Assembly: GCA_036362985.1 (NCBI GenBank)
Contig: JAYGXS010000002.1
Span: 98,138,870-98,202,869 of the forward strand
Source of the DNA: Ligula intestinalis
Taxonomy: Eukaryota; Platyhelminthes; Cestoda; Diphyllobothriidea; Diphyllobothriidae
DNA: 64,000 nucleotides
Direction: 5' to 3'
A program made the position numbers and the translations under genes. This document shows positions 21,301 to 36,300 of the stretch, in pieces (the first letter of the stretch is position 1; every line of letters starts with the position of its first letter). Under the pieces are notes generated by a model that ran no database searches, had not been told where the DNA came from, and worked only from the letters and a program-made list of their open reading frames with translations.

Positions 21301-24300
21301 CCAACTTTCTCTTTCATGCAATACCTTGTTTTTTTGCTTCAGTGCCGACCAGGGATTTCAAAAAAGCCAAAAGACTCAGGGGTTTAAGTTAGAGAAAAGT
21401 GTCGAAAAAGGGTCTAACATGAAATAAAACAACAAACATAACGGGAAGAACAAATTGACTGGACATGAACAGTTTTAGTCTCAACATGAACAAGGACTGC
21501 AACACCTTAATAAGAACTACCAACTTTTATAGCAGCCTAATTCGTTTGTAAAATATTTAAGGCTATCATGGGTGTATTTAAGAAACATCGCCTATTAAAA
21601 CAACCGACCTAAGATCCCGTAATCCCATATCTATGCCTCAATAACTCATTTTGTCTACATGAACATTTGCGCTCTGACGAAAATACTGTGTTCACAGTCT
21701 ATAGAGTGTATTGTTTCTTTTCACAAATTCTCCACTGTTGAGCACTCCTGTTTTCCAGGCTGTCTTATACATTCTGCATACTAAAATGACCTGAAATTTT
21801 TTGGTAATTTAATTGATTTTCGTGTAGGATTGGATCCTTTAAATAGAGAGTTTAGGGGCCTAAACAAATTACTTCAATTAAACTGGTTGACAGATTTATG
21901 AGTGTATGATAGGTATCAACAACACTCGAGAATATTTGTCTACAGGCTCCTTGCCGATTCAAAAATGTGTAAGACATGAAGGTAATATTATTCGGTACCA
22001 TTCATAATGTCAATTCTCCGTCGAAGATGAGCAGCTGTGGAAACAGGGGGATCAGTTAGCATCCTATCTAAGCTACTAAAATGCAAACAACTCCCAAGAT
22101 TAACGCAGAGTAACACAGGAAGGTGAGCAGTGGAAATAAAAACCTGCAGCGGAAATCGTCAAGGATGAGGCGGTCAAAGTTGTGCTGTTCTACGAAAACC
22201 TTACAACATTAACTACTCAAACACAATGAGTAGATATAATATTCTAAATAAAAACTCACCTCAGCTGCGGTGGCATTGGCGCTGTCGGGAGTTTCTTCAG
22301 TAGAAGCTTCGCCCTTACCACCACCACCACCGCCAAAGAAGCTGCTTATCCCATCAGCCAGTTCTATAAAGTGCATAAGGAATTCAGCGGAATTTATAAA
22401 GGGAATAAGCACAGCAGCCTGAAGATGTTCCGTAGAGACCATGAAGTAAGCGAATACTCACTTTGCAAAGCGGAGCCGCCCTTGGAAGCCGTTGTCGTGT
22501 CGTTTATTAGATCAAGGAGGAGGTTAACCTCAGTGAGACGCAGCACACAGCTAAAGTCGAGCGAGAAATGCGCTTTGACGCCACGTGCAGAGTAGTTTCG
22601 GAATTTTCTTGTTGTCTCCGCCACCCCGGAGATGGTCACGTTCATCAGGTTCTGCGAACCTTCAACGTAGCTGCCGGGAGAACCACACACACACGCATAT
22701 ACATATACATGCATTTGTAATACTTTGGCGCATTAGAGCTTTAAAAAATTGCACTGGCCTAGTTACAGGTTCCACACTTTTCGGTATGGACAATCAGGAC
22801 TAGAAACCCACGGTTGCAGGATTAAGACAAAAAAGTATTTGGTCCAACTGCGAAAAACTTCCTTTTGGGAAACTAGGTCCTTTTTGCTTTTACTGCATTT
22901 CTTACTATTTGTTTGAATCCCCGATCTTGTTCCCATGTAAACAAACTGTACCGCTGGCAGACAAAAAAAATCTCAACATAAAAAGGTAACCTAAAGGATC
23001 TATTCACATAATCGGGCGCCTGAAAAATTACCTTTGAAGACCAGACGGAATGTCATCATAGTAGACAGTGAAGGACATGCCCTTTGCTAGCCGATTGAAG
23101 GTAATGCTGCGCCTCTGTGGACAAGGATTCGCGGTTTGGAAGAGGGTACGAGTAATGAAGGGGTCCTCGGTCAATACATCGGTTTCATTCTCCTTTGGAA
23201 TTCTTGGGAATGTGACCTTTTAAAAACAAGAAATAAGCCAGGGTAGGAAGCCAGCAATTGGTATGTCAGTATAGAAATCCGGACTCAAACAAACCTGCCG
23301 TGAAGAGGAGGAGGAGGAGGCAACTTACCAGTACGGGAAAACGGTTGATATCCTTGGCAACGAAGCGTTTGACCTTGAAGCCGGGTGTGTGATAGGCAGC
23401 CTGGTAGACAGCACCCATGGCGGCTGCCTCATCCGAGTTTATACTCTTGCCAAGTTCACTTCTATGGGTGGAAAAATCAGAACAAAGAATAAACAGGGGC
23501 GATTATCTGAGTTGTTCATTGTACAACCAATTGCAGGTTTACAGCTACCATAAAGTAAACGAGGTACGCAAACCACGATATTTCTACCGTTTTCGACGAT
23601 GTTAATAGGGGCGGGGGGGGGGGGGCAGCGCCGAGGGGGTCACTGGCGCGTGAGTTAGTTGACAGTGATAGCAGACTTGCGAAGCGCCTACTGCACTCAA
23701 TCTCCTTCCTCACCAACCTAGGTATAGTGCCAAGACAGAGTCCAGAAAACCCTGTTCACTAACACATCTTTCCACGTTCTTGTTCGAGCACGAACAAACC
23801 GGAACTTAGTATATCAGGTGGCAGTTGAGTTTCTGATGCATGATTGTATATGACCTCAATTGTTTCCTCCAAGGGTACATTTGTAAATAATGACTCAACA
23901 TCCAGAGAAAGCATAAATTTGTTTGCAATATTTTGGAGCTTGATATCTTCAACAAATTTAAAAACATCCTTCTAAGCATAAGTGGCGAATCGTTGTCGAA
24001 TTGACTTTTATTGGTTGACAAGCCACTGTGCCAGCTTGTGTTGAGGAGAATTTGTCATGGACAGAATAGGCCGTAGAGGTACGCCTTTCTTATGCGTTTT
24101 TGGCAGACCATATAGTCTTGGAATATTCGTACCTCTAGGTTTCAGATAAGAGCAGTTGAAGTATCTATCAAGTTAATGTCTCGCAACTTTTTAATAATTT
24201 TCCAGACTGAGTGCTCCTTTGCTTTGGTTTGGTCTTTGGATGAGGTCTCTAGACGAAATTTGGTCTGATCACTTACAATGGCTTCCATTTTTCTCACATA

Positions 24301-27300
24301 ATCTTTCCGGTTGAGAATCACAACTCCATGGCCTTTATCAGGCTTAGAAATTGTTATTTCTTCGTGACGTTTTAGTTCGGTAAGCGCAGCCATATGCTCC
24401 TTAGTCAAAGGCGTCATTTGTGTTACCGGAGCAATACGATATTGGTGAGAAATGTCCACAAATTTTGCTTTAAGCCAGCCCACATCTTCATTGGACCTAG
24501 GTATTAAGTCAGAAAGCTGGGAGTTCAAGTCTTCCAATTGTGCCTCAATCTCAATTGGGTTTATTTTTCGGTTTGGGACACAAAAATCTAATCCCATTGA
24601 TAAAGCCTCTGACTGTAATTAAATAAGTTTAAGATCTGAAAGGTTGAGAATAATTTCGTCTGGATTCAGAGAAAAATTTTCGTCCGTAGACCTCTTGGAT
24701 AAGGACTTCGTATATTTCAAGCGGTATGTCTCTCTTGTCTTATTTTGTATGATGCATGCATGCTTTATGAACATTAACCTAGATGTTGAGTCATTATTTA
24801 CAAATTTACCCTTGGAGGAAACAAATGAGGCCATATGCAATCATGCATCAGAAACTCGACTGCCACCTGATATACTGAGGGACTTGCTAACGATTTGTAC
24901 GAAGAACGTACGACTTCTCTTTAATGGAGTTATATATAGACAAATTGATGGAGTAGCAATGGGGAGCCCACTCGGGCCTACCTTTGCAGACATCTTCATG
25001 AGTCACTCAGAGGAAAAGGTTTCGTCGGAACTCAATAAAACAACATTATACAGACGATATGTGGATGAAATTTTCGCTAATGCTGATACCGAAAGAGATG
25101 CTGAAAATCTTATAACTTTGATCAATACATTGCATCAAAAATTAAGTTCACGATCGAAATGGAGCAGAACAACCAATTATCTTTCCTTGACGTCCTCCTG
25201 TTCAGAAAGGATGATGGGTCAATAAGGCGCACCGTTTTCCACAAGACGACATGGAAAGGCCAACACCTACATTTTACTAGTTTTGTGCCTACACAGTGGA
25301 AACGGAATTTTGAACTTAACCTTTTTCAGAGAGCCAGTAATATCTGCTCCAGCAAGACCCTGCTAACAGAGTTTGCCTAAATAAAAGAGGCCTTACTCAA
25401 GCGTGGCTGCCCCTTGCGTTTCATCCAAAATTGCAGTTGCCCTTTACGGCCAAAATCTACGGACCAGTCGGTTCCGAGAAAGCGCGTTTTTATATCCTTA
25501 CCATTTAAAGGAGACAACATCGCGAATACAATCAAGCGAAGACTACTTTGTTCTATCCAAAGAACTTACTATGCAGCCGAACTTGTTTTCCTCACTCCAA
25601 CAAAAAGGCTCCCAATTAACCGGCCAAAGGATGCCTTGCCTTTGCACGCCACCTCAAACTGTGTACACGAATTTACCTGCACTTGCGGATGCAAGTACAT
25701 TGGCCGTACGCAAAGGAAATTGGCAACCAGGGCTGCTGAGCATTTGCCTACTTGGCTTTTAAAACAGGAGAACAAAGTACCACGTTCATCAATTACAAAA
25801 CACTTACTAGACAGTGGTCATTCGGTTGACACTAACACATCTTTCCGCGTTCTTGTTCGAGCACAAACAAACCGGACCTTACGTTTCATGGAAGCACGGC
25901 GGGAGAAACCCGACCTATGTAAGCAACTAGACCATGTAGTCAATCTTAAATTGACATAGTAAACACATACTACGCTTTCATTTTGTCAATTCCCCTCCCT
26001 AATTTTTGTCCAAAGTTTAAAGTTGACATAACTATTGACCTTTTGCCACGTTAACACAACCTTGCTATTATCCATTTTTGTGTAAATTCAAATTGATTAG
26101 TTCTCTAAAAATTTCGATGTTCATGCATTGAGCGAAAGCGCTCTCTAAATCTATTTGCGCAAATAAATTCTGCTACTTTGGCTTGCTTCAAATTTATATA
26201 GGGAAAAAATTCTTGAAATAACTAGACTATCGCATTGCCGACAACATTATGGCAGACGGGAATAGTAATTTCGGGCGTCATCGACCAATCATGCCCAACC
26301 CTCATAAGTAGTGCACCGCCTGAAGTTCGAACTCGCGACTTTTTACTCAAAAAATTAACGCTCTAACCATGGAGGTACGAGCTCGGTAGATAGACACTCC
26401 ATGATGAACGTTTACAGATGGCTAACAGAACTGACACGTGTTGCATTGTGTTAACGCTCATTATCGAGCTCCGCTAGCAGCCGCACATTGGTTATTTGCT
26501 AAGGCAGATAGCACTCCCAACAAAGGCAAAGGAGACTAAAATGACCATTTCTGGCTCAACTCGGGCTAGCTGCAACCTTCGGCTGAGGGGAAAGCCCAAA
26601 CGATTGAAATCGAATACCACGTGTCCGGCCTCAGCTATTGAGGTCGTGCCTGATAGTGGCAATCCTCTTCTCTCTTTCTCCAGTATGCTCACACTGTTAA
26701 AGCCTATCGCTCAAAGCACACTGTAAACTTCACACGCAATCCTCATAGGTTATTTTAAGGGTATTGCTTAGTGCTCATTAAATATTTTATCAAGTGCGCA
26801 CCACGTTCTATATATTTCAAAAGCAGCATTAACGGATACGTGGGTACGAGATCACTTTTTTAGAGACTTCATCATCTAAAAGGTGTCTTAATCTCAAACA
26901 GCAAATTAAATTTCAAAGGTGTGGCCGCACCTCGTCGAATGAAGTAGGCCTTGAGAATCTAATAAGTTTCCTGACTGCCGCTACGTGTTCAGCCATTCAC
27001 GTCCACTGTAGTATCTTTGTCCGCAACCGGACCAGACCTGATAGACGTGCGTGTGTGCAAATAATTTCATTATCTGATGCCTAACGGTTGGCTTCGCTAT
27101 GTGCGTCACGGAGATGAGGCCCCGATTGCAACCCTGCAGACGACAAGGCAGATTTAATACTAAATTTGAGATAAGGGTGACTACTGTCCAATAATATCCC
27201 CGGAAGCAGACATAACTGCTGAAACAAAATAGAACCAGCCATGCACCTGAGCGCCCTCGACCATGCACACTATCAGCACCAGGATTGACCCACCGTCTGC

Positions 27301-30300
27301 TGTCCAATAAGACGGCACACACGACCGACGTCAGATGAAGCGAATAAAACGACCCTTTCCCATTTTTACAACGCCTGGGCACAGCCAAACACCTTCGATG
27401 ACTCACAAAGCCGAGGAGGAATCCATGTCGTGACCAGCAAGGAGGTCACAGCTGGCAAGTTAAGGGGACTGTACCGCTGCTCCATTTGAGGCGGAGCATC
27501 CTTACTGACGGAAAATCACAAATTCCGAGCAATTCAGAAACAAGCAAGAACTCAAATTTTAAAAATTATGTTTAGTTATCCTGTGAAGTTTTTCTGCACA
27601 AAATGAAGCAACAAAAAAGTTTCGTCTGATATTTTGTTTTACCGCACAGCTGTTCTTGCGCTTCCCTTACGTCCTATCCTGGATATGAGAAACTCCCCTT
27701 ACCACACCATTGCTAAATGGCTGGTAGAAAAGTTGAAACCTATTGGAAGTTACATGTATCCTAGAAGCCTGAAAGACACATTTGAATTTGTCAAAGCTAT
27801 CAAGAATATGAACGTTGCAAGAAGTAAGATGCTCTCATTGGATGTATCGTCACTATTCACCAATGTACCCGTGGCAGAAACCATAAACTACCTCTGTGAC
27901 GTTATTCGGGACACGAACTACCAGATAGGTATGCCCGTGAAAACCCTCAAAGATCTCCTCACGCGATGCACACAAAATGTCCAATTTCTCTGCAATGGTC
28001 AGTTTTACAGACAGATTGATGGTGTGGCGATGGGCTCACCACTTGGACCGTTTCTTGCAAATGTCTTTATGGGCAAGATCGAGAAAACGAGTCTAGGGGA
28101 CACCATCAATGACCTTGCAATCTACGGTCGATATGTAGATGATATCTTCTGTTTGACTGACTATAACACTGACATTGACGCCTTGGTCGCGAAGTTTAAC
28201 AGCGCTTACCCATCGCTCAAGTTTTCTGCTGAGACTGAAGTGGACGATGAAATTGCGTTCCTTGACGTCCTTCTGCGAAGGCAAGAGGATGGATCTATCC
28301 TACGCAGGGTTTTCCGGAAGAAAACCTGGACAGGACAATACACTAACTTCCACAGTTTTGTCCCCCTCAATATAAAACGAAATCTGGTCCAAGGATTAGC
28401 AGCTAGAATACGACAGATCTGTTCTCCTGAAACTGTCGAAGCAGAACTCCAACAGCTGCAGCATACACTAATTGAAAATTGATACCCGGAAAGGTTAATC
28501 CGCAGAAATATTGGTGAACGCGCCAAAAAGCCTGTCACCTTAACTGCAGAAAAGAAAGACGTGTTCATAAGACTGCCTTTCTTAGGCGATGCAACCAGCG
28601 AGCTGGTCAGACGACGCTTGAGGACTGCAATCACAAACGCTTTCCCAGCGGCGAACTTACGGGTGCTCTTCACGAACTACCCCTCCTACGATTGGGAGGT
28701 AAAGACAGACTCCCTTTGAAGGCCACATCAATGTGCATTTACTCTTTCACTTGCTCCTGTGGAGCGGGATACATCGGCCGTACAACGAGGCGTCTCGAAA
28801 AGAGGGTACGTGAGCACATACCGACCTGGCTAAGTAAAGGTGAAACTAGATCGATCTCGAGTGCTATTCTCGCACATCTAGTCGATACGAACCATCGAGT
28901 CGATACTAACGAAGCCTTTAAGGTGGTCTACAGGACACCATCTAATTTTTCCAAAGGCCTACGCCAACGGATGCTTGCTACAGCCGAAGCAGTGGCTATA
29001 AGGCTAGCAAATTCAGTGCTGTGTTTTCAGAAGACTCTGACACAAGCTCTGTCACTTTAATGGCCTAAACCGACACCAGGTGGCTATAGGATTTCGCCCC
29101 TCCCAACAAGTGACAATCCCTCAACCAACACGCTGACATGGCCTACATGCGCAAACTGACATAGTCCGCGTTGGCCAATTAGCGCCCGAGTTAGATAGTT
29201 ATTGATTTTTCTACCTATTCAAACTTTTATTGTTATGTACAGCGTCAATTTCCCTTGCAAATGTTTGGTCTGATGAAGAGTTGCTGAAAACAATTGTTTG
29301 CCAAAAAACTGACTTCTAAACAAAATTTGCCATACATTTTACCGTGAAGTGACGACAGGAAGGCCTTATTAAATGTAAGTGAGGTAGAAATGTCCCTTTT
29401 TGCAAACTACACGTTCCACTTATATGATATTAAGAAACGGAACAGGCAGAAGAATAAGAAGTATTTCAACAAATGACCAGTCGTTTTTTGAATTCACAGG
29501 CTTACATCCAATTGTGGAGTTACTCCACTTATGCGGGAAAAATCCATCATAAAGAGAAAAGTAAGTTTTTTCGTCTACAGTTAAACTGAACCGTTTATCT
29601 TCAAATAAGTTATAGAAATGATCAAAAGTCTCAAATTTCATTGTGACATTACCTTGGAAAAAGTTAATATACAGAGAAATTCGTCAGCCGAATATCTAAT
29701 CAAAGCCATTTTTAAGGAGATAACCTTTTAAGGAAAGTTTCTTTATTAATATTAGGAATAACAATATCAGAATTCCGTTGTGGACATGATTTATTTTCGA
29801 CAATATGGTTTGCAATTTTGAGGCATTTCTACATATGAGCAACATGGTCACCACTATCAGAAATCATATCCAAAGCACCTCCTTTCGGTAAATGCTCTTT
29901 ATATCTATCTTATTTTAAAGATTTTGCTGTAAACGTCGAATAGGAGCGTAATTTATCAATTAAGACAGTGAAAACGAAGAAAATAATGCCAGACTTTATT
30001 TGACGATATTCAATAAATAGTTATCTACTAATGATAATATGTTTACAGAATAGCTTGATGAAATAATTTCTTTCTAATATAAAGAAATTGGCTTCATTCC
30101 ATTTTCAACTTAATAAAATATTTAAATTCATTGCTTTAATTGATAGTTATTTTTTACATCTCTGGAACTTGGGGTTTATCGGAAAATGTTTATTTTTATT
30201 AACAATCACTTAGTACATCTTATAGTTGGTTAAGTACTTAATATGCCTAATGCTGCTCATTATTATTTATAAGTTTCCGTAAATGCGTTCTCACGGCTTT

Positions 30301-33300
30301 GCGAGAAATAAGCAAACATTAAAAAACTTAGGCAAGTTGTTTGCAGCACTCGCCATACTGTATGTGCCGATGGACTGATTGAGTCAAGTTTTGAGCTGAA
30401 CGCCTCATCGAAGTCTCTAATTGGGTAACGGTGGCGTATCGTGAGCAGTAACATTGAACTCGCAATATTGCCGACGGAAAACGTAACCAAACCACCTCTG
30501 TTGTATTTCTGGGATGGCCTGTGATATCCTTGAGATGGTATCGTAGTGAGTGTGGACGGTATCGTCTAGGACGAAGTAAGTGTACTTCACTCGAAGGATG
30601 GTCCTCAACCAGTAGAAGGTCGATATATATACAGCAGTAAGGAGGGTGTGACAGCATTTAGGGGTAACTTGATACAGAAATGTTTCGGGCTTATAAGCCT
30701 TCAGCAGTCAAGCATAACCCTGCACACAAGCTGGTCAGAAAACACATACAAACGCACTCATAGACGGCGCAGTTGGTCAACCACTGGGGTCTACCAGATG
30801 GGTCATAAGCACTTCATCGAACCGCAGCATACCAGTGCCTCGCCACCTGCAATTTGCTGTCACTGCTGATCGGGTATATATTCACGCAGAAATGTACGAA
30901 CACCGATCGAATAGGCTAACGAACTAAACAAAGATCATGTGGTAGTCAAAGTTTCCCAACGGGTGACCGCCTGCCAGGCCGAGGCGCTGATGAACTGCGG
31001 TTCGATAGAGTGTTGATGACCCAACTGATAGGCACCAGTGTTGGACCAAATACGCCGTCTGTAAGTAGGTTTGTTTGTGTTGTCTGACCAGCTGGTGTTC
31101 AGTGTTATGATTGGCTGATGCAGGCTAATAAGCCCGAAACAGATCTGTAGCAAGTTACCCCCAAATGCTGTCACACCCTCCTTACTGCTATCATGACTTG
31201 GCCGGAATCAGCCTGGCAGGCGCTCACCCGTTGGGGACCTCTGACCACCACATGAACTTTGTTCAGTTCGGAAGCCTATTCGATCGGTGTTCGCCTACCA
31301 AGCCCTTCGAACGCATCTTTATGCAGAAAAGAGCAAACGGGACCATAGACGGAACACGAATCTGCATACTCGCGAGCCGATGATGGACACACCTATAGCT
31401 GAGCCACAACCGGAAGTGGCAATCATCAGCTCAGCCAGTTCATCCGGTCAGTCTGCGAGTGTGAAACCGGATGAACGCATGAGCGCAAATAGGATTACCG
31501 GCCTAGGACGAATTCTTCGATCGATGACAACTCGGGAGCCGATGTTGGACACACCCATAGTTGAGCCACAACCGGAAGTGGCAATCATCAGCTCAGCCAG
31601 CTCATCCGGCCAGCCTGCAAGTGTGAAACCGGATGGACGTAGGGGCATTAGGAGGATTGCCGGCCTAGGAAGACAGCTCCGGTCAATGACGGCTGCAGAA
31701 AAGCGAACACCGGAAGTTGACGAGAGACCCCTTGACTGGGGTTATTACGATTCACAGGGCACGATGATTGAACATCCCGTCTAACCCCCCCCCCCCTCCT
31801 CCCTCTCCTTACCCCCCCCCTTCTCTGTATTGGTTAAACCCTATTGACTATGACTGCCAACACCTTTAAATACTGTGAGGCGCGGTACAATTACCACCTC
31901 TGATGACGGAAGCCTGTACGCTTTTGAAACGTCAGGACGATAAAACAATGGTTCCCGAGATCGCCTTATCTTCTCATATATATGAGTAGCAGGCGGGCCT
32001 TCTTCTCAATTGCTTCCTGGGACACGGATGTTCGCTTGTATTGGCAGTGCCAAGTCTCTTAGAATGATAGTCACTAGTAGGCAGTCGACAAGGGGTAGAC
32101 ATACTGAATTCCCGGGAAGGCTCTATGTGAAGTGGACGGCATCGAAATTGCACCCGGACGCTGGCTAACTGATCTCAACTACGCCAGCGATGTCGCTTTA
32201 TTGGATTCGCAGCGAATTTTATTTCATCTTCAACGCGCATGGCTGAGCACTCACAACAGCGGAGAAGGACAGATCGAACGGATGCACGGTGCACGCGAAC
32301 CTCCGTGGCAATTTAAATATAGCGTCGGGTCCACAGGCACTTTCGAAGACTTGAGACGACTCGACGAGTTGCATCGATTCGGAAGACGATAGCATCCTTA
32401 CTCTGTTCATTCGGCAGTAACTTCGCTGCGAATCCAATAAAGCGACATCGCTGGCGTAGTTGAGATCAGTTAGCCAGCGTCCGGGTGCAATTTCGATGCC
32501 GTCCACTTCACATAGAGCCTTCCCGGGAATTCAGTATGTCTACCCCTTGTCGACTGCCTACTAGTGACTCATTCTAAGAGACTTGGCACTGCCAATACAA
32601 GCGAACATCCGTGTCCCAGGAAGCAATTGAGAAGAAGGCCCGCCTGCTACTCATGTCTCTGATGACGAATCCCCGACGGATAACAAAACGTCAGGCGAAT
32701 AAACATATTGTCCCAGCGATCGAGTCTTCTTCTTCGAAATACTTGAAACTGCACAGCTGGCAGCCATCTTAGCCACAGTAAACCAAGATGTCATTAGGCT
32801 CGCATCATACATGTAAAATATGAGCTGCATGCGGAAGCAACTGAGGAGCTCTCCGAGACTATAAGTAATTGAGAAGAAGAAGAATACGAATCGATCGCTG
32901 GAACCATACTTTCATTCGCCTGACGTTTCGAGATCCGTCGCTGATACGTTATCAGAGAAATAGTCAGAGAGTCTGATTATCGTGTAGTCTATTCTGAAGT
33001 TTATTCCTTCATGATAGGACGCGGGCTTTTTAATAAGCTTCGCTGTGACCACTAGCAAAGCGTATGCATTGCAAAGACTGGCTACTTCAGTAGTATGCCT
33101 TTTATCACTTATTTTGACTGTCTTTATACATTGAAATATATTTTATGGAAAACATGCAGGAAAAATTGTTTCTTGTACTTGTTTGATAGCAAATTGCGCC
33201 TTCTTTAAATGCTATACTCAAAGAAAAAGTAGCTTTCGGTTATAAAAAGGTTGCTAATTATGAGCTTTTTTAGGATTGTGAGGTCTTCATAATACATCGC

Positions 33301-36300
33301 ATCCGTCAATGTATTAATGCTGCCTATACAATATAAAAATGTTCCAAATACATTTCAATATTTCATGACTACTATGTGACTTCTTCCTCAAACTGTAGCC
33401 GAAAACGTACTTTTTCTTAAACAGGACGTACATAGTGCGCAGTTTTTAAACTTTGAATTCGAGTGTAGCAGTCACTGGTCTAGAAAACTATTCGGCAACT
33501 GAGCAATTTTTTTAAAAAGTGAAACCTACTCTTCCTTTAAGTATAGAATTTAAGGAAGGCGGAATTTGCTATCAAAAACGTAAAATAAATATTGTTTCGT
33601 GCTTGTTTTCCATAAAATATATCTGCATTTATAGACAGTCAAAATAAGTGATAAAAAGGTATCCTACTTAAGTAGCCAGTTTTTACAATCTATATATATA
33701 TACATATATGCTACTGGTGAGAACGAAGCTCGTTAAAAAACCGGCTTCCTCTCATGACTGAAATGACTTCAGAATAGACTACACGATAATCAGTATGACA
33801 ACTTGAGTCAATGCCGACTAGCGCAAGAGTATCAGTAGTTCGCATATATTGAAATGTTGCAGGATCTTTGGCGTCTACTGGTTGTTTCTATCGACCACTT
33901 GTTGACCCTGTTTACTAGTGCGTATCAATCTGAGATTTTCGGCACTGCACAGCACAGCACCATCAGTCCCGGTAAGGAGGGAGGCAGAGGAAATAGCAAT
34001 CAACCAAAAAACTCACTTTCCGGTAACCTCTTTCAAGGCGGCTTGGATCATAGGCACACGAGTGCCGCCGCCAAACAGAATGACACTCTGGATGCTCTCG
34101 AGGGGCACAGCTGATACTTCCAGGGCGGCGGTGATGGGCTTCCTTAGGCGTTCAACAAGGTCAGTGCACATGGCCTCCAGCTCGCTGCGGTGCACTCGGA
34201 GATTGAAATCCCGGCCCTCCATAACGTTTTCAACCTTTCGAGAGAGAGAGATAACAGTCAGGTGTTATTGCGAAGAGAAATTGGAAGTCGGGGGAATCGG
34301 TTATAAGGTTAGTGGCTGGCTAGTAGCCCTTGTGGGATCAGTAGCCCCGCCGGGTGGGCCTCAATCTCGGCGGCGAGGAGTCGGAGCAGCATGGTCGGGA
34401 GGGGCTACTCCGTCATCAAAAATAGAGATGGAGAGGAGGGGAAATAGATCCACCATAGGGAGGTTTGGTGAAGCAGACCTTGGCCGCCGTGAGGGCGGGT
34501 GGAAACGCGGTCGAAGACGCGTTTGCTGTGGTTCTGCTGTGATAGTGGTGGCTAAGTTCGTACAATTTTACCCAAGTAGTGGTAGTATAAATATTAGCAT
34601 TAGTGGTGGTGCTAAATGTGTGAAGCGAGTCTGAGACTGTCAAAGTTTTCCGTGGCTGACAAGGCTGAAGGTGGACGTAATTTCCAGACACACCATCAGC
34701 TCAGCGCTTTTAGTATCTGATGAGTGGACTGGGAGTCAAGCGGCGACGGCTTATTTTAATTACTCTGGTTATTTAAATCATAGTGTATGTGTCATTGGGG
34801 CCGGAGTTATGTTGCAGAATGCGCAGACGGGTTCGCCAGCTCTGTTAGCCCTGTCAAAATAACACCTACCTAAAAATGACTGATCAATAAATATAAATTT
34901 TTTGATTGCTGTACAGTGCTTTTTTAAATTTAAACATATTCTTAGAATAAATGGACATAAATGGCCTTTCGCGCACTACGCTGACCAAAGAAATGGTATA
35001 GTTTAAAGTAAATATTTTTGGCAGACCATCAGCAAGAAGCCGAGATGACATGAGATTGGACTGTGAGATAATAAATATGACAACCTTAAATCATTCGAAG
35101 CGAAAAAAATTTCGATTTATGGTTTACATTTCATGAGATTGAAAATCTATTGTATATGCTCTTTACTACAGTTAATACAATCAGCATACAAAGGTTTTTT
35201 TATTGTGAAAGTCATCTCGCCGAAAAGAACTTCACTCCAAATCCTAATTTGACTGAACTATAGGCAGGTAAAACTCCTACCCAAGTATACATATCTGAAT
35301 TGAAAACACACTGCAAAACGTCGTGTAATATTTCATGAAATCTACTGTCACTTCTGCTGAAAGAGCATTCACCAATCAAGCCTCGAGATACATTCGTCCC
35401 TTCAAGTTTTTGGACGCAATCCAAAGCCTTCTCGGGCTGGTGCTCACGTTAGCCTTGCAGCTCAGGTCTTCCGAAGCGGTGCTTAGGGCATAACCGTCTA
35501 AGTAGGCAAATGGATCAGAAATGCTCATTTAAATCCGCCTAGTTTCCATCTAAAAAGCACAATCTAAAGCATTGGCAAAGGTCTAGACCACGAAACAAGC
35601 AGTGAAGTACCCAAAAGACTTACTGTTGAAACAATTTCCGGATTAGCACTGAGAATCTTGAAGATCCTCTGCGCCTCCGTTGACAGTTTTGCCATAGCTC
35701 TTGGATTCTTTCGCACATCGGTCTTCAAATTTGGATTGCTGGCCTTGAACTTCTCCACAAAATGATTTACCAGACGGCTAATGAAGTCGCTGGTACCCAA
35801 AAATGGATCACTCCTGGAACAAGATAAGCCAACGAATGAGTTCAACGCTATCCGCATGACAGAAGGAAAACAGAAGTTCGAGGGGGGAAAGGGAAGGAGG
35901 GTTTGTGGGTGGTTTTTGGCAAACTGAAAATCCTTATGTAGTACAGGATTTACTACACGAATAATATGCTTAGTTGGTTTCAGAAAGCACGCACAGTTTA
36001 ACCGTCAATTTTGAGGACGGCAGCAAGCTGAAGGCAAGCATGGCGACTTGAGCGCAAATAAGTTTTAAGTGATGGTAAACTTGAGCTGCTTTAACCCGCC
36101 TGTGCCCGGTGTCAAGAAACGCAAAGGTGGAGTCAGGCGCAGGTGCAGCCAGAGCGTCCACCCACGCGTGTTACCACGCCCCTCCCCCTCCCAACCCATG
36201 TCCGGCATTTGTTATGCGAGCGCGACGGGAATACGCCCACCATGTCCTGATCCACCCCCCATGTTCGCACTTGAAGCCGTCGCAGTGCGATAGCAATCGT

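Noticed and set aside
33918..34634. 238-codon plus-strand ORF
   Set aside because: Antisense to HYOU1 exon 9 in part; Arg/Gly-rich with no domain, probably a GC-rich repeat effect.
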